Below, piece by piece: positions 8,339 to 16,613 of a stretch of 34,180 nucleotides of DNA (the stretch's first letter is position 1; each line of letters opens with the position of its first letter). Below the pieces are notes generated by a model. The model had not been told where the DNA came from, ran no database searches, and saw only the letters and a program-made list of their open reading frames with translations. Source of the DNA: Planctomycetales bacterium (GTDB lineage Bacteria; Planctomycetota; Planctomycetia; Planctomycetales; Planctomycetaceae). Made by a program: the position numbers and the translations under genes. Where the stretch lies: contig JACRIH010000381.1 in NCBI GenBank assembly GCA_016235885.1, positions 1 through 34,180 on the forward strand. The letters run 5' to 3'.

Positions 8339-9916
8339 TTACCGATTCCTGTTCCATGCAATGGCGAGTGGTGCTGCTGCCAACGGGGCCACGACCAACG
8401 GCGCGAAGATTACGATCAGCACGGTCAGCAGCAGTTGTCGATCCGGATGCAATATCCGATCGAGGACGATCAATCCGCTGAGGACCGCCCATACGCTGAA
8501 TGCGACGGCAACCGTCGGCGATCCAATCAGCGCTCGACGTCGCGCTGACACGAACGTCCAGATCGTTCCCACCGCGAGCGCCGCTCCGACGGCGACGCCA
8601 ACTCCACGAAGGACATTCAGTCGTGCCTCAACGGGCAGCACGTAATTCGAGAACAGCCCCAACCCGGTGAAGAGCACGAGCAAGCCGCAGATCACTTGAG
8701 CCAGCAACTGGGATCGTCCCGTCATGGCCAGTGAGGCCTGAACCGACACGACAGTCCAGCAGCCCAGCAACGTCATCGGGAAATACCACCAGCCCCAATC
8801 GTTCAGAAGCTCAACGGATGGGATGGAATCCTTCGCGAAAAGAATGGCCGTGAGAATCACGAACGGCACGGCCCAGATGGCCCACGCGATGAGTACGCTC
8901 TTGACCAAGACTTTCAGAAGCGTGCGTGACAACTGGGTGTTCGACAGCGGACGTGCCGCGAGGAAGTGCCCCATCTCGAACGTCTTATCATCGGGACCGA
9001 AATTGCCCAAGACGAAACCCATGAACCCCATCAGCGTCAACATCGCACCGCCGGCGACGAAGCCCTCGAACAAGTCCTTCAACTCGCGGATGAAAAGACC
9101 CCAGATCCCCAGCCCGATCACCATCACGAACACAACGGCGGCTGGCATGATCGGGCCCTTCCTCCTCCACTCGAACCAGAAGTGAGCCTGCTCGGGAGTC
9201 TTGAACGGAGCACCGACTTCGGGCGGTGGATCACAGACCCGCTCGATCCAGGCGATAATCCCCAGCGACGGCAATGGCTCGCCACAGCGACGCCGAGCGA
9301 CTCCCACAACTCCGGCGAAATACGAGAGTCCCGCGAACGTCAGTAACGTGAAGACGTCTCCGGGTGTGACTGCGATCCACTGATGAGTCGGCAATGAGAA
9401 CATTGGTCCAACCCTCGACTTGAACCACAGTCCGAGACTCGCTCCGACAATCCCCACGGCCACGGGTAGCCACGCCGATTTCTCCGTGGACCACATCGCG
9501 GCTTGGATGCCCGCCACTCCGACCGCTGCGAACAGAGCCGGTCCCCACGGTGGCCAGTTCAGATCGAACAGCGCATTCCAGCACGCGATGCTCGCCAGAG
9601 ATTCCAGCCCCACCAACACCATGGACGGCAACATCTGCCAAGCCACGAGTGACGAAGTCGGAATCGGCATCGCGTACAACCGCGCTGGCTGACCCTGCGC
9701 GTCAAACGCCGCGCATCCGAAAATTACCATTTGAATTTGGATCAGCGTGAGTTGCATCACCAACATGCTGGGATCGTCGGAATCGAACCCCGGTTCGTGA
9801 CGCAGCGCGGTGAACAGCATCACTGGTAACACATTCGCCGCGAGCGCGAAGGCCAGCAGTTGCCAACGACCGCGAGACAGCATCTCCCACGTCATTGCCA
9901 CCGGAATGGATTGCAT
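8339..9916 (-). CDS. ABC transporter permease, ABC-2-like, multi-spanning
   Basis: A 525-residue hydrophobic protein with about twelve membrane segments (for example LLAFALAANVLPVMLF near the N-terminus, VFVMVIGLGIWGLFI in the middle, and VLIVIFAPLVVAPLAAAPLA at the end). There is no nucleotide-binding motif. It lies directly downstream of an ABC ATPase and a YtrA-type GntR regulator on the same strand. That arrangement is known for YtrABC-like exporters answering cell-envelope stress, so this is most likely the membrane partner of that ATPase; the substrate is unknown. The ATG at 9916 has a strong AAGGAG (9925-9930) with an 8-nt spacer. A perfect hairpin element (9931-9996) abuts this ribosome-binding site. 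Confidence 0.85.
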   Translation of the reverse strand: MQSIPVAMTWEMLSRGRWQLLAFALAANVLPVMLFTALRHEPGFDSDDPSMLVMQLTLIQIQMVIFGCAAFDAQGQPARLYAMPIPTSSLVAWQMLPSMVLVGLESLASIACWNALFDLNWPPWGPALFAAVGVAGIQAAMWSTEKSAWLPVAVGIVGASLGLWFKSRVGPMFSLPTHQWIAVTPGDVFTLLTFAGLSYFAGVVGVARRRCGEPLPSLGIIAWIERVCDPPPEVGAPFKTPEQAHFWFEWRRKGPIMPAAVVFVMVIGLGIWGLFIRELKDLFEGFVAGGAMLTLMGFMGFVLGNFGPDDKTFEMGHFLAARPLSNTQLSRTLLKVLVKSVLIAWAIWAVPFVILTAILFAKDSIPSVELLNDWGWWYFPMTLLGCWTVVSVQASLAMTGRSQLLAQVICGLLVLFTGLGLFSNYVLPVEARLNVLRGVGVAVGAALAVGTIWTFVSARRRALIGSPTVAVAFSVWAVLSGLIVLDRILHPDRQLLLTVLIVIFAPLVVAPLAAAPLAIAWNRNR

Positions 9917-9930
9917 GAGGAGTGCTCCTT

Positions 9931-9996
9931 CGTAGCCACGTTCGCCAGAACGTGGGCGTCGTGACGCGTTCCCACGTTCTGGCGAACGTGGCTACG
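9931..9996. repeat. Palindromic element between ABC ATPase and permease genes
   Basis: Perfect 26-bp inverted arms (9931-9956 and 9971-9996) with a 14-nt spacer. Each arm is CGTAG plus an internal hairpin CCACGTTC-GCCA-GAACGTGG, the same outer-tail-plus-hairpin design as the GTAGCC family elsewhere in the window but with different stem and loop. In the operon mRNA it would fold directly 5' of the permease Shine-Dalgarno and could act as a processing or attenuation site (inference). Confidence 0.85.
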
Positions 9997-10008
9997 GTTT
10001 TTGACCGG

Positions 10009-10911
10009 CTAATTCGAAATCCGCGACACAAAGATTTCATCCAGAGTCATCGCGTCGTCACCGACAACTGTGGCCCCAATGGCTTCGGCCGCGCGTCGCA
10101 ATTGGCTGCTTTCGCCACTGCAAATGTATGTCCACTCGGCTCCCTGTCCCGCGAACGAGAGCGTCCCCACCAGCGACGGAGGATTGTCGAGCGACTGTCC
10201 GAATCGCAAAGTGATCCGGCGATGTGTGTCTTTAATTTCATCCATCGGTGCGGTGAGCAGGATGCGCCCCTGATGAATGATCGCCACCCGATCCGCGACC
10301 CGTTCGACCTCGTCCAACAGGTGCGACGAAAACAAAACGGTCCGCCCCTCGTCGGCGATCGTGCGAATGATCGCTCCCAGAATGTCGCGGCGTACAACGG
10401 GGTCCAGCCCCGACGACGGTTCATCCAACACGAGCAATTCGGGACGATGGGCCAAAGCGATCAGCAGGCCTGCTCGTGCTCGCTGGCCGCGCGACAGGTT
10501 CTTGATTCGCGCCTGGCCGTCGAGATCGAACGCCTGCCGCAACTCTTCGGAGTACGCATCGTCCCAATTCGGAAAAAATGCCTGCGTGTACCGCATTAGT
10601 TCGCCGACCCGCATCCAGTTGGGCAGGTCGCGGTCTTCCGACAGGTAGCCAATCCGGCCCAGCGTGCCGACCGGGTTTTGTACCGGGTCGAGTCCGAACA
10701 CGCGGACCGTTCCCGATTGAGCCTTGAGCATTCCCAAGATGTGCTTGATAAGCGTCGTCTTGCCGGCACCGTTGCCGCCGATCAATCCAAACACGCCGCC
10801 GCGTGGAACGGACAGCGAGAGATCGTCGAGGGCCGTCTTGTTGCCGAATTGTCGCGTGACTCGGCGAATGTCCACGATGGGGGGAGCGGAAGAAGGAAAT
10901 GGTTCCTGCAT
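10009..10911 (-). CDS. ABC transporter ATP-binding protein
   Basis: A 300-residue ATPase. Walker A GGNGAGKT is at residues 45-52, signature LSRGQ at 139-143, Walker B LLVLDEP at 159-165 followed by SSGLDP, and the switch His is in FSSHLLDEV. A C-terminal domain of about 80 residues (HRRITLRFGQ ... AEWTYICSG) is of the type found in ABC-2 exporter ATPases. The ATG at 10911 is chosen because it has a GAGGAA Shine-Dalgarno inside the end of the GntR gene and sits 4 nt after that stop; a longer frame to 10989 would overlap the regulator. It should energise the downstream permease. Confidence 0.93.
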   Translation of the reverse strand: MQEPFPSSAPPIVDIRRVTRQFGNKTALDDLSLSVPRGGVFGLIGGNGAGKTTLIKHILGMLKAQSGTVRVFGLDPVQNPVGTLGRIGYLSEDRDLPNWMRVGELMRYTQAFFPNWDDAYSEELRQAFDLDGQARIKNLSRGQRARAGLLIALAHRPELLVLDEPSSGLDPVVRRDILGAIIRTIADEGRTVLFSSHLLDEVERVADRVAIIHQGRILLTAPMDEIKDTHRRITLRFGQSLDNPPSLVGTLSFAGQGAEWTYICSGESSQLRRAAEAIGATVVGDDAMTLDEIFVSRISN

Positions 10912-10915
10912 GAGA

Positions 10916-11311
10916 TCATTCCTCGTTGCGGATGGTCTGCATCGTCGAGTGACGCTGTTGAACGAGTTTGGCGACATCTTCGATGGCAATATCCATGTGC
11001 CGCGCCTCGGCCAGTAGCAGGTCGATGCGTTCCGTTAGAATCTTGAGCCGTTCGCGGCGAGCCAGCGGCGAACCTTGGTCGGAAACGTACGTCCCTGCCG
11101 TACGGCGCTTCTCCACGATGCCAGCTGTTTCCAATTCACGGTACGCGCGAGCAACCGTGTTGGGATTGACAATCAAACGTTCGGCCAACACGCGAATTGC
11201 CGGCAATTCCTCTCCGGCGGCAAGTCGTCCCGAAGCGACCAGATATTTGATCTGGTTGACGATCTGCTGATAGATCGGAACCCCGTCATTGGGAGAAATG
11301 TGAATTTGCAC
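10916..11311 (-). CDS. GntR-family transcriptional regulator, YtrA type
   Basis: A 131-residue protein: a winged helix-turn-helix (VPIYQQIVNQIKYLVASGRL, ELPAIRVLAERLIVNPNTV, ARAYRELETAGIVEKRR-TAGTYV) followed by only a short helical tail, as in the YtrA subgroup that lacks a large effector domain. The start is GTG at 11311. It is the first gene of the regulator-ATPase-permease operon. A perfect palindrome overlaps the promoter directly upstream, so autorepression of the whole operon is likely. The inducing signal is unknown; related systems respond to cell-wall antibiotics. Confidence 0.92.
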   Translation of the reverse strand: MQIHISPNDGVPIYQQIVNQIKYLVASGRLAAGEELPAIRVLAERLIVNPNTVARAYRELETAGIVEKRRTAGTYVSDQGSPLARRERLKILTERIDLLLAEARHMDIAIEDVAKLVQQRHSTMQTIRNEE

Positions 11312-11349
11312 GGGTCTGTTCCGTCACAAAGGCGATGGGATCGCCGTCA

Positions 11350-11383
11350 CGCCAATTGTATTAGTGTAATAATACAATTGGCG
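11350..11383 (-). promoter_or_regulatory. Probable GntR operator, perfect 14-6-14 palindrome
   Basis: The arm CGCCAATTGTATTA at 11350-11363 is perfectly inverted at 11370-11383, around the 6-nt spacer GTGTAA. It is AT-rich in a GC-rich region. It covers the predicted -10 and most of the -35/-10 spacer of the GntR operon promoter, about 38 nt before the GTG start. Confidence 0.85.
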
Positions 11384-11396
11384 GCTGACCTGTCAA
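11369..11396 (-). promoter_or_regulatory. Predicted sigma-70-type promoter of the GntR-ABC operon
   Basis: On the - strand a perfect -35 TTGACA (11396-11391) is followed after 16 bp by TATTAT (11374-11369), one mismatch from TATAAT. Transcription would start near 11362, giving a leader of about 50 nt. The -10 lies inside the palindrome. Confidence 0.7.
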
Positions 11397-11549
11397 GTGA
11401 CGAAACGAAACCAATTTGTGTTCCCACGTCCCTTCGAGACACAACGCACGACGACTCTCGAAGTCATCTCATTCTCTGCGAAGTAGCTGTTGTCGAAATG
11501 CGAAGGGTGCGCCGCGAGCCTTCAGCAATCTCTCGCTCCATCCACTCCG

Positions 11550-12182
11550 TCACGTCCGCTTGTGAGCGGGCTCGACGTGGACCGGGTATTCGATCAACAC
11601 GCCGTAGCCGAGCGAATCGTGGTCTTCGGGGCGGAATCCGGGGAGGGTGGTGACCAGACGGGCGCCGTAATCGAGATGGAACGCCAGCACAGGATCGACC
11701 AATCGACCCGACGCGCTGCGCAACACCACGTACTGTTCGATCGACAGTGTCGAGCGCTTGTGATACCGGGCCGGTCGCGTCACACCGAGAATTCGTCGAA
11801 TTCCGGGCAGGCTGCGGGCCAATTCGATCTGCCGGTCGATCAACACCCGCGCCAGGCCGAAGCCTTGATGACTTTTCAACACGCACACGCCGATCAAGTG
11901 ATACACGTCACCATCAGGACGATGCGAACCGACGATCCGGCCGCGATCGGTCACGGCCGGGAACGTGGCTCGATTCGCGTTGAAGAATGCTTCCGGTACG
12001 CGCTGGGCAGTTGCAAACGCGACCACCTTGCCACCGATTTCCGCCACCAACTGGCCGGCGGGGAAGAGTTCGACGCGCGATCGAATCTCATCTGCTGTCG
12101 ACGCCATTCCCTTCGGCCACGCGGACTGCTCGATTTCGGAAAGCAGCGGCACGTCGTCAAGTTGGGCGGGACGGATCAGCAT
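11550..12182 (-). CDS. GNAT-family N-acetyltransferase
   Basis: A 210-residue protein. It opens MLIRPAQLDDVPLLSEIEQS and carries the acetyl-CoA binding motif QGFGLA (Q-x-x-G-x-A) in VCVLKSHQGFGLARVLI. The C-terminal part (TLSIEQYVVL, then DPVLAFHLDYGARLV) resembles the GNAT half of bifunctional GNAT/carbon-nitrogen hydrolases, but no hydrolase domain follows here. The substrate is unknown. The ATG at 12182 has AAGGAA about 8 nt upstream. It lies 50 bp downstream of the MatC-like permease on the same strand, possibly co-transcribed with it. Confidence 0.88.
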   Translation of the reverse strand: MLIRPAQLDDVPLLSEIEQSAWPKGMASTADEIRSRVELFPAGQLVAEIGGKVVAFATAQRVPEAFFNANRATFPAVTDRGRIVGSHRPDGDVYHLIGVCVLKSHQGFGLARVLIDRQIELARSLPGIRRILGVTRPARYHKRSTLSIEQYVVLRSASGRLVDPVLAFHLDYGARLVTTLPGFRPEDHDSLGYGVLIEYPVHVEPAHKRT

Positions 12183-12233
12183 GCGTGGTTCCTTGGCCGG
12201 TGAACCGGAGTTCTAACGTGCAACGGCTTTGAA

Positions 12234-13577
12234 TCAAAGTACGAACTGACAAACGATCGCCCCGATGGCGGCCATCGACACGCCCCACAGCAACAATTGC
12301 CGGAAAACTTGGTTCCGGTCGGCTTGCGGTGGTAGTGCGGCCAGGCACAACGCTCCGATCGTCGAGACGGGAGAAACGTCCACCAGATTGCTGCCGATGG
12401 TCACGGACATCGCCAGCGCGAGCGGATCGGTTCCCGGAATGTTGGCCGCCAGTTCGGGAACCATCGGCAGAAACGTCGGCAACACCACACCCGATGTGCT
12501 GCTGAAAATCGAGATGATCCCTGTGACGAACGCGATCAATCCGTTTGCCGTCTCCGGCCCGGCGGACGAAGCGAGCAACTGGCTGAACAATTTCAGCCCC
12601 CCCGTCCGCTCCGCGACCGCAACGAGCGTGCTCGTCCCCGCGACCATCAACACCACACCCCACGGCAATTGGCGAACGGCTTCGCGCTCATTCGCCGCTC
12701 GCACGGCGATCAAGACGACGGCCGCCGCGAACGCACCCAGCCCCAGATGCACGTCGGCACCGATCACGCCTCCGAACAGAATCGCGATCACCACCAGTGT
12801 CACCCCCTGCTGCCAATGCAAAACTCTCCCCTCTCCCCCCTGGGGAGAGGGGGTGAGGGTGAGGGGTGGTTCATACGTGGCGCGACTCTGATCGCGATTC
12901 AAATTCAGAGACCCGCCGCCGTCCCTCACCCCAGCCCTCTCCCCCAAGGGGAGAGGGAGCATGTTTCGCCAACCGCGGCACAGCACGTAGCCGATCAACG
13001 CGACTCCCACGTTGACCGCGAAATTGGTTCCAAACGTGTGGGCTTGATGTCCCGCCAGTCCCATTTTTTGCAGGTTGCGGTCGGCGATGATCCCCATCGT
13101 ACCGAATGGCGACAGGCCACCGGCAATGCTGCCGTGCCCGACCATCAACGCCATGAGAAGTGGCGACACCCCGGCGCGCTGAGCAGTGCGCATCGCCGCC
13201 GGTGCGACGAGGGCCACGGCGGCGATATTCCCCGCACCGCTCGCCGACAGCAGGCACGTCAGAAAAAAAAACAGGATGGGGAGCAGCGCGGCGTGACCAC
13301 GACACGTTCGCACTCCCGCCAGTGCGACGATGTCGAGTGTCCCGTTCACCTGCGCCTGCGTGAACAACAGCCCGACACCGATCAACGTGAGTACGAGGTC
13401 CGACGGAAATCCCGCGACGACTCCCCGCACTCCGAGTTCGTCACCGAATTGCGGAGCCACGTAGACCCCGATCACCCACGCGAATGAGAACCCCAGCAGA
13501 CCGACATTCACCGACGAGACGCAACTGATTATGACCGCGACCAGCAGCGCCAGCAGCGAAATTGTCGCGAGATCCAT
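12234..13577 (-). CDS. MatC/SLC13-like dicarboxylate permease with in-frame repeat insertion
   Basis: A 447-residue protein with about eleven membrane segments in two similar halves. The first half contains GHGSIAGGLSPFGTMG (about residues 147-162) and the second FSSTSGVVLPTFLPMVPEL and GSNLVDVSPVSTIG, hairpin motifs typical of the ion-transporter superfamily (MatC, DASS/SLC13, ArsB-like). It probably carries a C4-dicarboxylate such as malonate or malate with a cation; specificity is not determined. Residues about 207-252, in the loop between the two halves, are encoded by a palindromic repeat (12820-12958) that keeps the frame open and adds Pro/Gly/Arg-rich peptide. The ATG at 13577 has GGTGAG upstream. 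It diverges from yqgE. Confidence 0.85.
   Translation of the reverse strand: MDLATISLLALLVAVIISCVSSVNVGLLGFSFAWVIGVYVAPQFGDELGVRGVVAGFPSDLVLTLIGVGLLFTQAQVNGTLDIVALAGVRTCRGHAALLPILFFFLTCLLSASGAGNIAAVALVAPAAMRTAQRAGVSPLLMALMVGHGSIAGGLSPFGTMGIIADRNLQKMGLAGHQAHTFGTNFAVNVGVALIGYVLCRGWRNMLPLPLGERAGVRDGGGSLNLNRDQSRATYEPPLTLTPSPQGGEGRVLHWQQGVTLVVIAILFGGVIGADVHLGLGAFAAAVVLIAVRAANEREAVRQLPWGVVLMVAGTSTLVAVAERTGGLKLFSQLLASSAGPETANGLIAFVTGIISIFSSTSGVVLPTFLPMVPELAANIPGTDPLALAMSVTIGSNLVDVSPVSTIGALCLAALPPQADRNQVFRQLLLWGVSMAAIGAIVCQFVL
12820..12958. repeat. In-frame palindromic element, CCCTCTCCC family, in permease loop
   Basis: The left arm (12820-12867) contains hairpin CTCTCCCC-CCT-GGGGAGAG with a GTGAGGG tail; the right arm (12922-12958) is CCCTCACCCC plus hairpin CCCTCTCCCC-CAA-GGGGAGAGGG. 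The middle shares CGCGATTC and neighbouring bases with the copy at 4634-4748. It is open in the permease frame and encodes LPLPLGERAGVRDGG ... LTLTPSPQGGEGRV in the central loop. Confidence 0.85.
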
Positions 13578-13754
13578 GTGTGTGGCAACTCACCGTCGAG
13601 GCCGGATGATCGTAGATAATTTGGGTTCCACACTAACCCGAATCGCGAGCGGGGGACAGGTTGCCGGTGACCTGCGCCGACAATTCGAGCGAAGGCTTGC
13701 ATCGAGCAGCCACGATGCGTGGCGACCCAACATTTCAAGTTCTCGGGCGGCCGG

Positions 13755-13760
13755 TATAAT
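13755..13760 (+). promoter_or_regulatory. Predicted -10 box (TATAAT) of yqgE
   Basis: A perfect TATAAT lies 28 bp before the yqgE ATG. No convincing -35 is seen at the right distance. The implied leader is about 22 nt and includes GGAG (13778-13781) with a 7-nt spacer to the start. Confidence 0.5.
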
Positions 13761-13788
13761 TCACCCAGCAAATTTCTGGAGCCTGTCG

Positions 13789-14355
13789 ATGCCTTCTTCA
13801 CTGCGTGGTCAATTCTTGGTTGCGACTCGCGACCTGAAAGATCCCAATTTCCACCGTACCGTCGTGCTCATGATCGAGCACAACAAGCAGGGGGCGATGG
13901 GAGTCGTGGTCAACCGGCCGTCGGGAGTGACGGTGTCTCAGGCGCTGTCCGAGCACTTTGAGTTGCCGGAAACCGAGGACTTGGTGTTCTGGGGCGGGCC
14001 GGTCGAAGAGGAGGCGTACTTCATCCTGCACAATTCGGCCGACCTGGACACTTCGGAATCGCCGGTTGCACCCGGTCTGTTTGCTGGGAGCAGCGCGGAG
14101 GTGTTCGAGGAGGTGGTCCGCTCGGCGGCGGAGGGGCTTTCCGATGTGCAGTTTCGCGTGTTCGCCGGCTGTGCGGGTTGGGGGCCGAAGCAATTGGAGG
14201 GCGAATTGGCTCGCAACGACTGGTTGGTCTGTCCCGCTCGTCACGAACTCCTCTTTCACGACGATCCGTACGCACTGTGGCAGGCAGTTCTCGAACACGT
14301 TCGCGAGACGCACAGTCTTTTGCCGGGCGTTCAAGGGCGTCCGGAACTGAATTGA
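13789..14355 (+). CDS. yqgE: YqgE/AlgH family protein (UPF0301)
   Basis: A 188-residue protein with the family's signature pattern: SLRGQFLVATRDLKDPNFHR, then VVLMIEHNKQGAMGVVVNRP, WGGPVEEEAYFILH, FAGCAGWGPKQLEGEL and NDWLVCPA. The length equals that of known members (about 185-190). The biochemical role is not established; in Pseudomonas the relative AlgH was linked to alginate regulation. I chose ATG 13789 because the conserved N-terminus starts there with a GGAG ribosome-binding site; the open frame continues 86 codons upstream into the permease region without conserved sequence. It stands alone, convergent with the pseudopilin genes. Confidence 0.93.
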   Translation: MPSSLRGQFLVATRDLKDPNFHRTVVLMIEHNKQGAMGVVVNRPSGVTVSQALSEHFELPETEDLVFWGGPVEEEAYFILHNSADLDTSESPVAPGLFAGSSAEVFEEVVRSAAEGLSDVQFRVFAGCAGWGPKQLEGELARNDWLVCPARHELLFHDDPYALWQAVLEHVRETHSLLPGVQGRPELN

Positions 14356-14468
14356 GCGACCATCGTAGTCATCTCACTCCGAGACCGTCAGTTTTGGGTG
14401 AACGAGGGGCTGCCGCCGCACCACTCGCCTGCATTTGAAAACCGACCGCCTTTCCGCAAGTTGAAGTT

Positions 14469-14493
14469 CGTCTCGCGGAGCGAGACGTCTACG
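14469..14493. repeat. Half palindromic element, GTAGCC-hairpin family; possible bidirectional terminator
   Basis: A 19-nt hairpin CGTCTCGC-GGA-GCGAGACG followed by TCTACG, matching the right arm at 26046-26070 apart from one base in the tail. Read on the - strand the region gives LAPRDE, as in the complete in-gene copies. It lies in the 133-bp gap between the convergent yqgE and GspK-like genes, overlapping the latter's last codons. The stem could help end transcription, but there is no U tract. Confidence 0.65.
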
Positions 14494-16609
14494 TTCCTTC
14501 AATTTCGCGCCACGAGAGAACTTTCCAGCGATAACCGGCATGCTTGCCGTTGTCGGCGGTTCCCTTGTACGGTTCGAACAAAGGTGGAGACCAGCGGTAG
14601 GACACCCTACTGATCGGACGCACATGGAGTGTGGGTTCCACCGTCAGGCCGTACCGCAACAGGTGCGAGTACCAGGTGGAGTACGCTGACTGCGAGTACG
14701 AGAATGACGATCCCAACACGCCAAAGTTTTGGGGAACGGCGAGGTAGTCGAGGAATCGGATCGGTACGGTGTTCTTCGGAGCCGCGGCCACGGCGGCCTG
14801 CCAGTTCGTGTACAACGTGTTCCATTGGGACGAGGTCAGGTTGGCCCAGGCGTCAGGGCACTCGAAATTGAACCACGCACACACGACCGGTCCTCGAATG
14901 TCAACGCTGCGTTTACGGATGCTCTTGATCCGGAATGGCGTCGGAGAATCGAAGCGGGCTTCACCGATGACCGTCAATGTTTTTTCCGCTGCATTGACGG
15001 CGCTGATCGGATACCACGTGCCGCTGGCACCATCCGCGAGCCAGATTGCGAAGAGTTCGCCGCCCGTGATCGCGTTCAACTCCGAACTTTTGTTCACGCT
15101 GACTTTGCTCTGCGGCTGTTGCAATGGTCGGGCAGTGGCCGATCCGGTGATCTCCGCTGACAGAAGTTGACCGAACGTATTGGCTGTCAGTTCGTACTGT
15201 CCGCCGGCCCCGGTGACCGACCTGTCGACCACGACCGCACCTTCCACAATCGCGGTGGAGTCACGTCCGAAAACGACGTCTCGAGCGACGATGGCCGGCA
15301 ATCGCGGCACGAAGTCCACATCCCCCACCTGCCCGGCCCCTTCGCCGTCCCGCCAGTTGTAACTTCCCACACGGACCCGGTTCCCAATGACGTTGACGGT
15401 CCCCTCGCTGACGAGTGTTCCTTGAATCGTGACATCGTGGCCCAGCGTGATTGATCCACGGGCGTAAAACACACCCAGGGGATTTGTTTCGCTGGGTCGC
15501 AGTGTGATGTTTTGCAGCGTTGATGACAGCGTATCCGCCCGGTACGAAAAGCCCCCTTGATAGAGTTGGTATTGTTGCCACTCCGAGTAGTTGATGGTGG
15601 GCCAGTTCCACTTGTTCTCAACTTGTGTCCAGGGGATGCCGAGGGCCGCCAGATCGTTTCGAGAATTGGTATCCGGTTGTCTGCTGAACGTGACCGGGCC
15701 GCCGAAAGGGTGCGGATGTTGGACCGTCAGGACGTTCTTGTTCGTGGTGACGTACTTTGCCGCCAGATCTTGCAAAACGACATTGCGGGCCGTCGTGCTC
15801 CACTTGGAACCTCGGTAAGCGCTGATCTTCCTTTCGACCCACACTTGGCCGTCAAAGCGATGCTGCGGATCGAAGACCAGCGAATACCCTTCGTCCTTTC
15901 GACTGGCGCACAGAGCATGGGTTTGAATCTGATCGAAGTCGCCGGGGTTGGCGGCCACATCCTCGGCTGTGGCGTAATCTGCCGACACGATTCCCCGGCC
16001 CGGCAGTCGCGGCTCCAGATTCACCAGCACCTCCACGGTACGAGTCGCCTTTTGTTGGCTGTCGTGTGACGATTGCCAAAGACCTTGCGAACTGACGAGC
16101 ACCACCAGCGCAGGATCACCCGGAATGGTCTCCGATTCCGCCGCAGTCGCAGTCATTGAAATGGACGACGTGGCGGTTGGCGTTGAACTGGTGGTTGTAT
16201 TCGACGTGGAAATCGTCACCGAGCTTTCGAAACTGTCCAACATGCCAGTTGTCACCGAGACCGTGTGAGTTGGCTGCGGAGGGTATTTCTGGAATGTCAC
16301 CGTGTAGGACGCGGTGCCGTCGCCATCGGAGTAAATCGTCTGGTACAGCGGAACGCTGACCCCCTGCCAATCCGGCGACTGCATCCGTGCCAGTGCGCCC
16401 GCCGCGCCGGTTTGCGCCGCCTGCGCCGCCAGGTCGGTGCGCAGCGCGTTTTGGCTCACCTGAGATGTGACCGTCTGCGTCTGGAGAATTGCGTAGGTCA
16501 ACACGAGTGACGTGCTGAGTGAAACCATGACCATCATCATCGACACGCCACGGCGGCCCCGTGGACGATAGGGTGCGACGGTCGAGACGGAAGGACGGTG
16601 AAACGACAT
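14489..16609 (-). CDS. GspK/PilX-like prepilin-family protein with beta-helix region
   Basis: About 706 residues. The N-terminus is basic (RPRGRRG), then VSMMMVMVSLSTSLVLTYAI, a prepilin-like hydrophobic helix that lacks Glu at +5 as GspK/PilX proteins do. A Ser/Thr-rich linker follows, then a long extracytoplasmic region with a beta-helix or bactofilin-like stretch (GSITLGHDVTIQGTLVSEGT, then ARDVVFGRDSTAIVEGAVVV). It is the last gene of three prepilin-like genes and probably belongs to the tip of a type II secretion or type IV pilus-like machine. The start is uncertain: ATG 16609 sits 4 nt after the previous stop, while ATG 16630 would overlap that gene by 17 nt. The C-terminal half is unlike anything I recognise. 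Confidence 0.75.
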   Translation of the reverse strand: MSFHRPSVSTVAPYRPRGRRGVSMMMVMVSLSTSLVLTYAILQTQTVTSQVSQNALRTDLAAQAAQTGAAGALARMQSPDWQGVSVPLYQTIYSDGDGTASYTVTFQKYPPQPTHTVSVTTGMLDSFESSVTISTSNTTTSSTPTATSSISMTATAAESETIPGDPALVVLVSSQGLWQSSHDSQQKATRTVEVLVNLEPRLPGRGIVSADYATAEDVAANPGDFDQIQTHALCASRKDEGYSLVFDPQHRFDGQVWVERKISAYRGSKWSTTARNVVLQDLAAKYVTTNKNVLTVQHPHPFGGPVTFSRQPDTNSRNDLAALGIPWTQVENKWNWPTINYSEWQQYQLYQGGFSYRADTLSSTLQNITLRPSETNPLGVFYARGSITLGHDVTIQGTLVSEGTVNVIGNRVRVGSYNWRDGEGAGQVGDVDFVPRLPAIVARDVVFGRDSTAIVEGAVVVDRSVTGAGGQYELTANTFGQLLSAEITGSATARPLQQPQSKVSVNKSSELNAITGGELFAIWLADGASGTWYPISAVNAAEKTLTVIGEARFDSPTPFRIKSIRKRSVDIRGPVVCAWFNFECPDAWANLTSSQWNTLYTNWQAAVAAAPKNTVPIRFLDYLAVPQNFGVLGSSFSYSQSAYSTWYSHLLRYGLTVEPTLHVRPISRVSYRWSPPLFEPYKGTADNGKHAGYRWKVLSWREIEGT

Positions 16610-16613
16610 TGAC

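Noticed and set aside
13531-13788. N-terminal extension of YqgE reading back into the permease start
   Set aside because: The extension has no conserved sequence, while ATG 13789 has a ribosome-binding site, a nearby TATAAT and begins the conserved family N-terminus.
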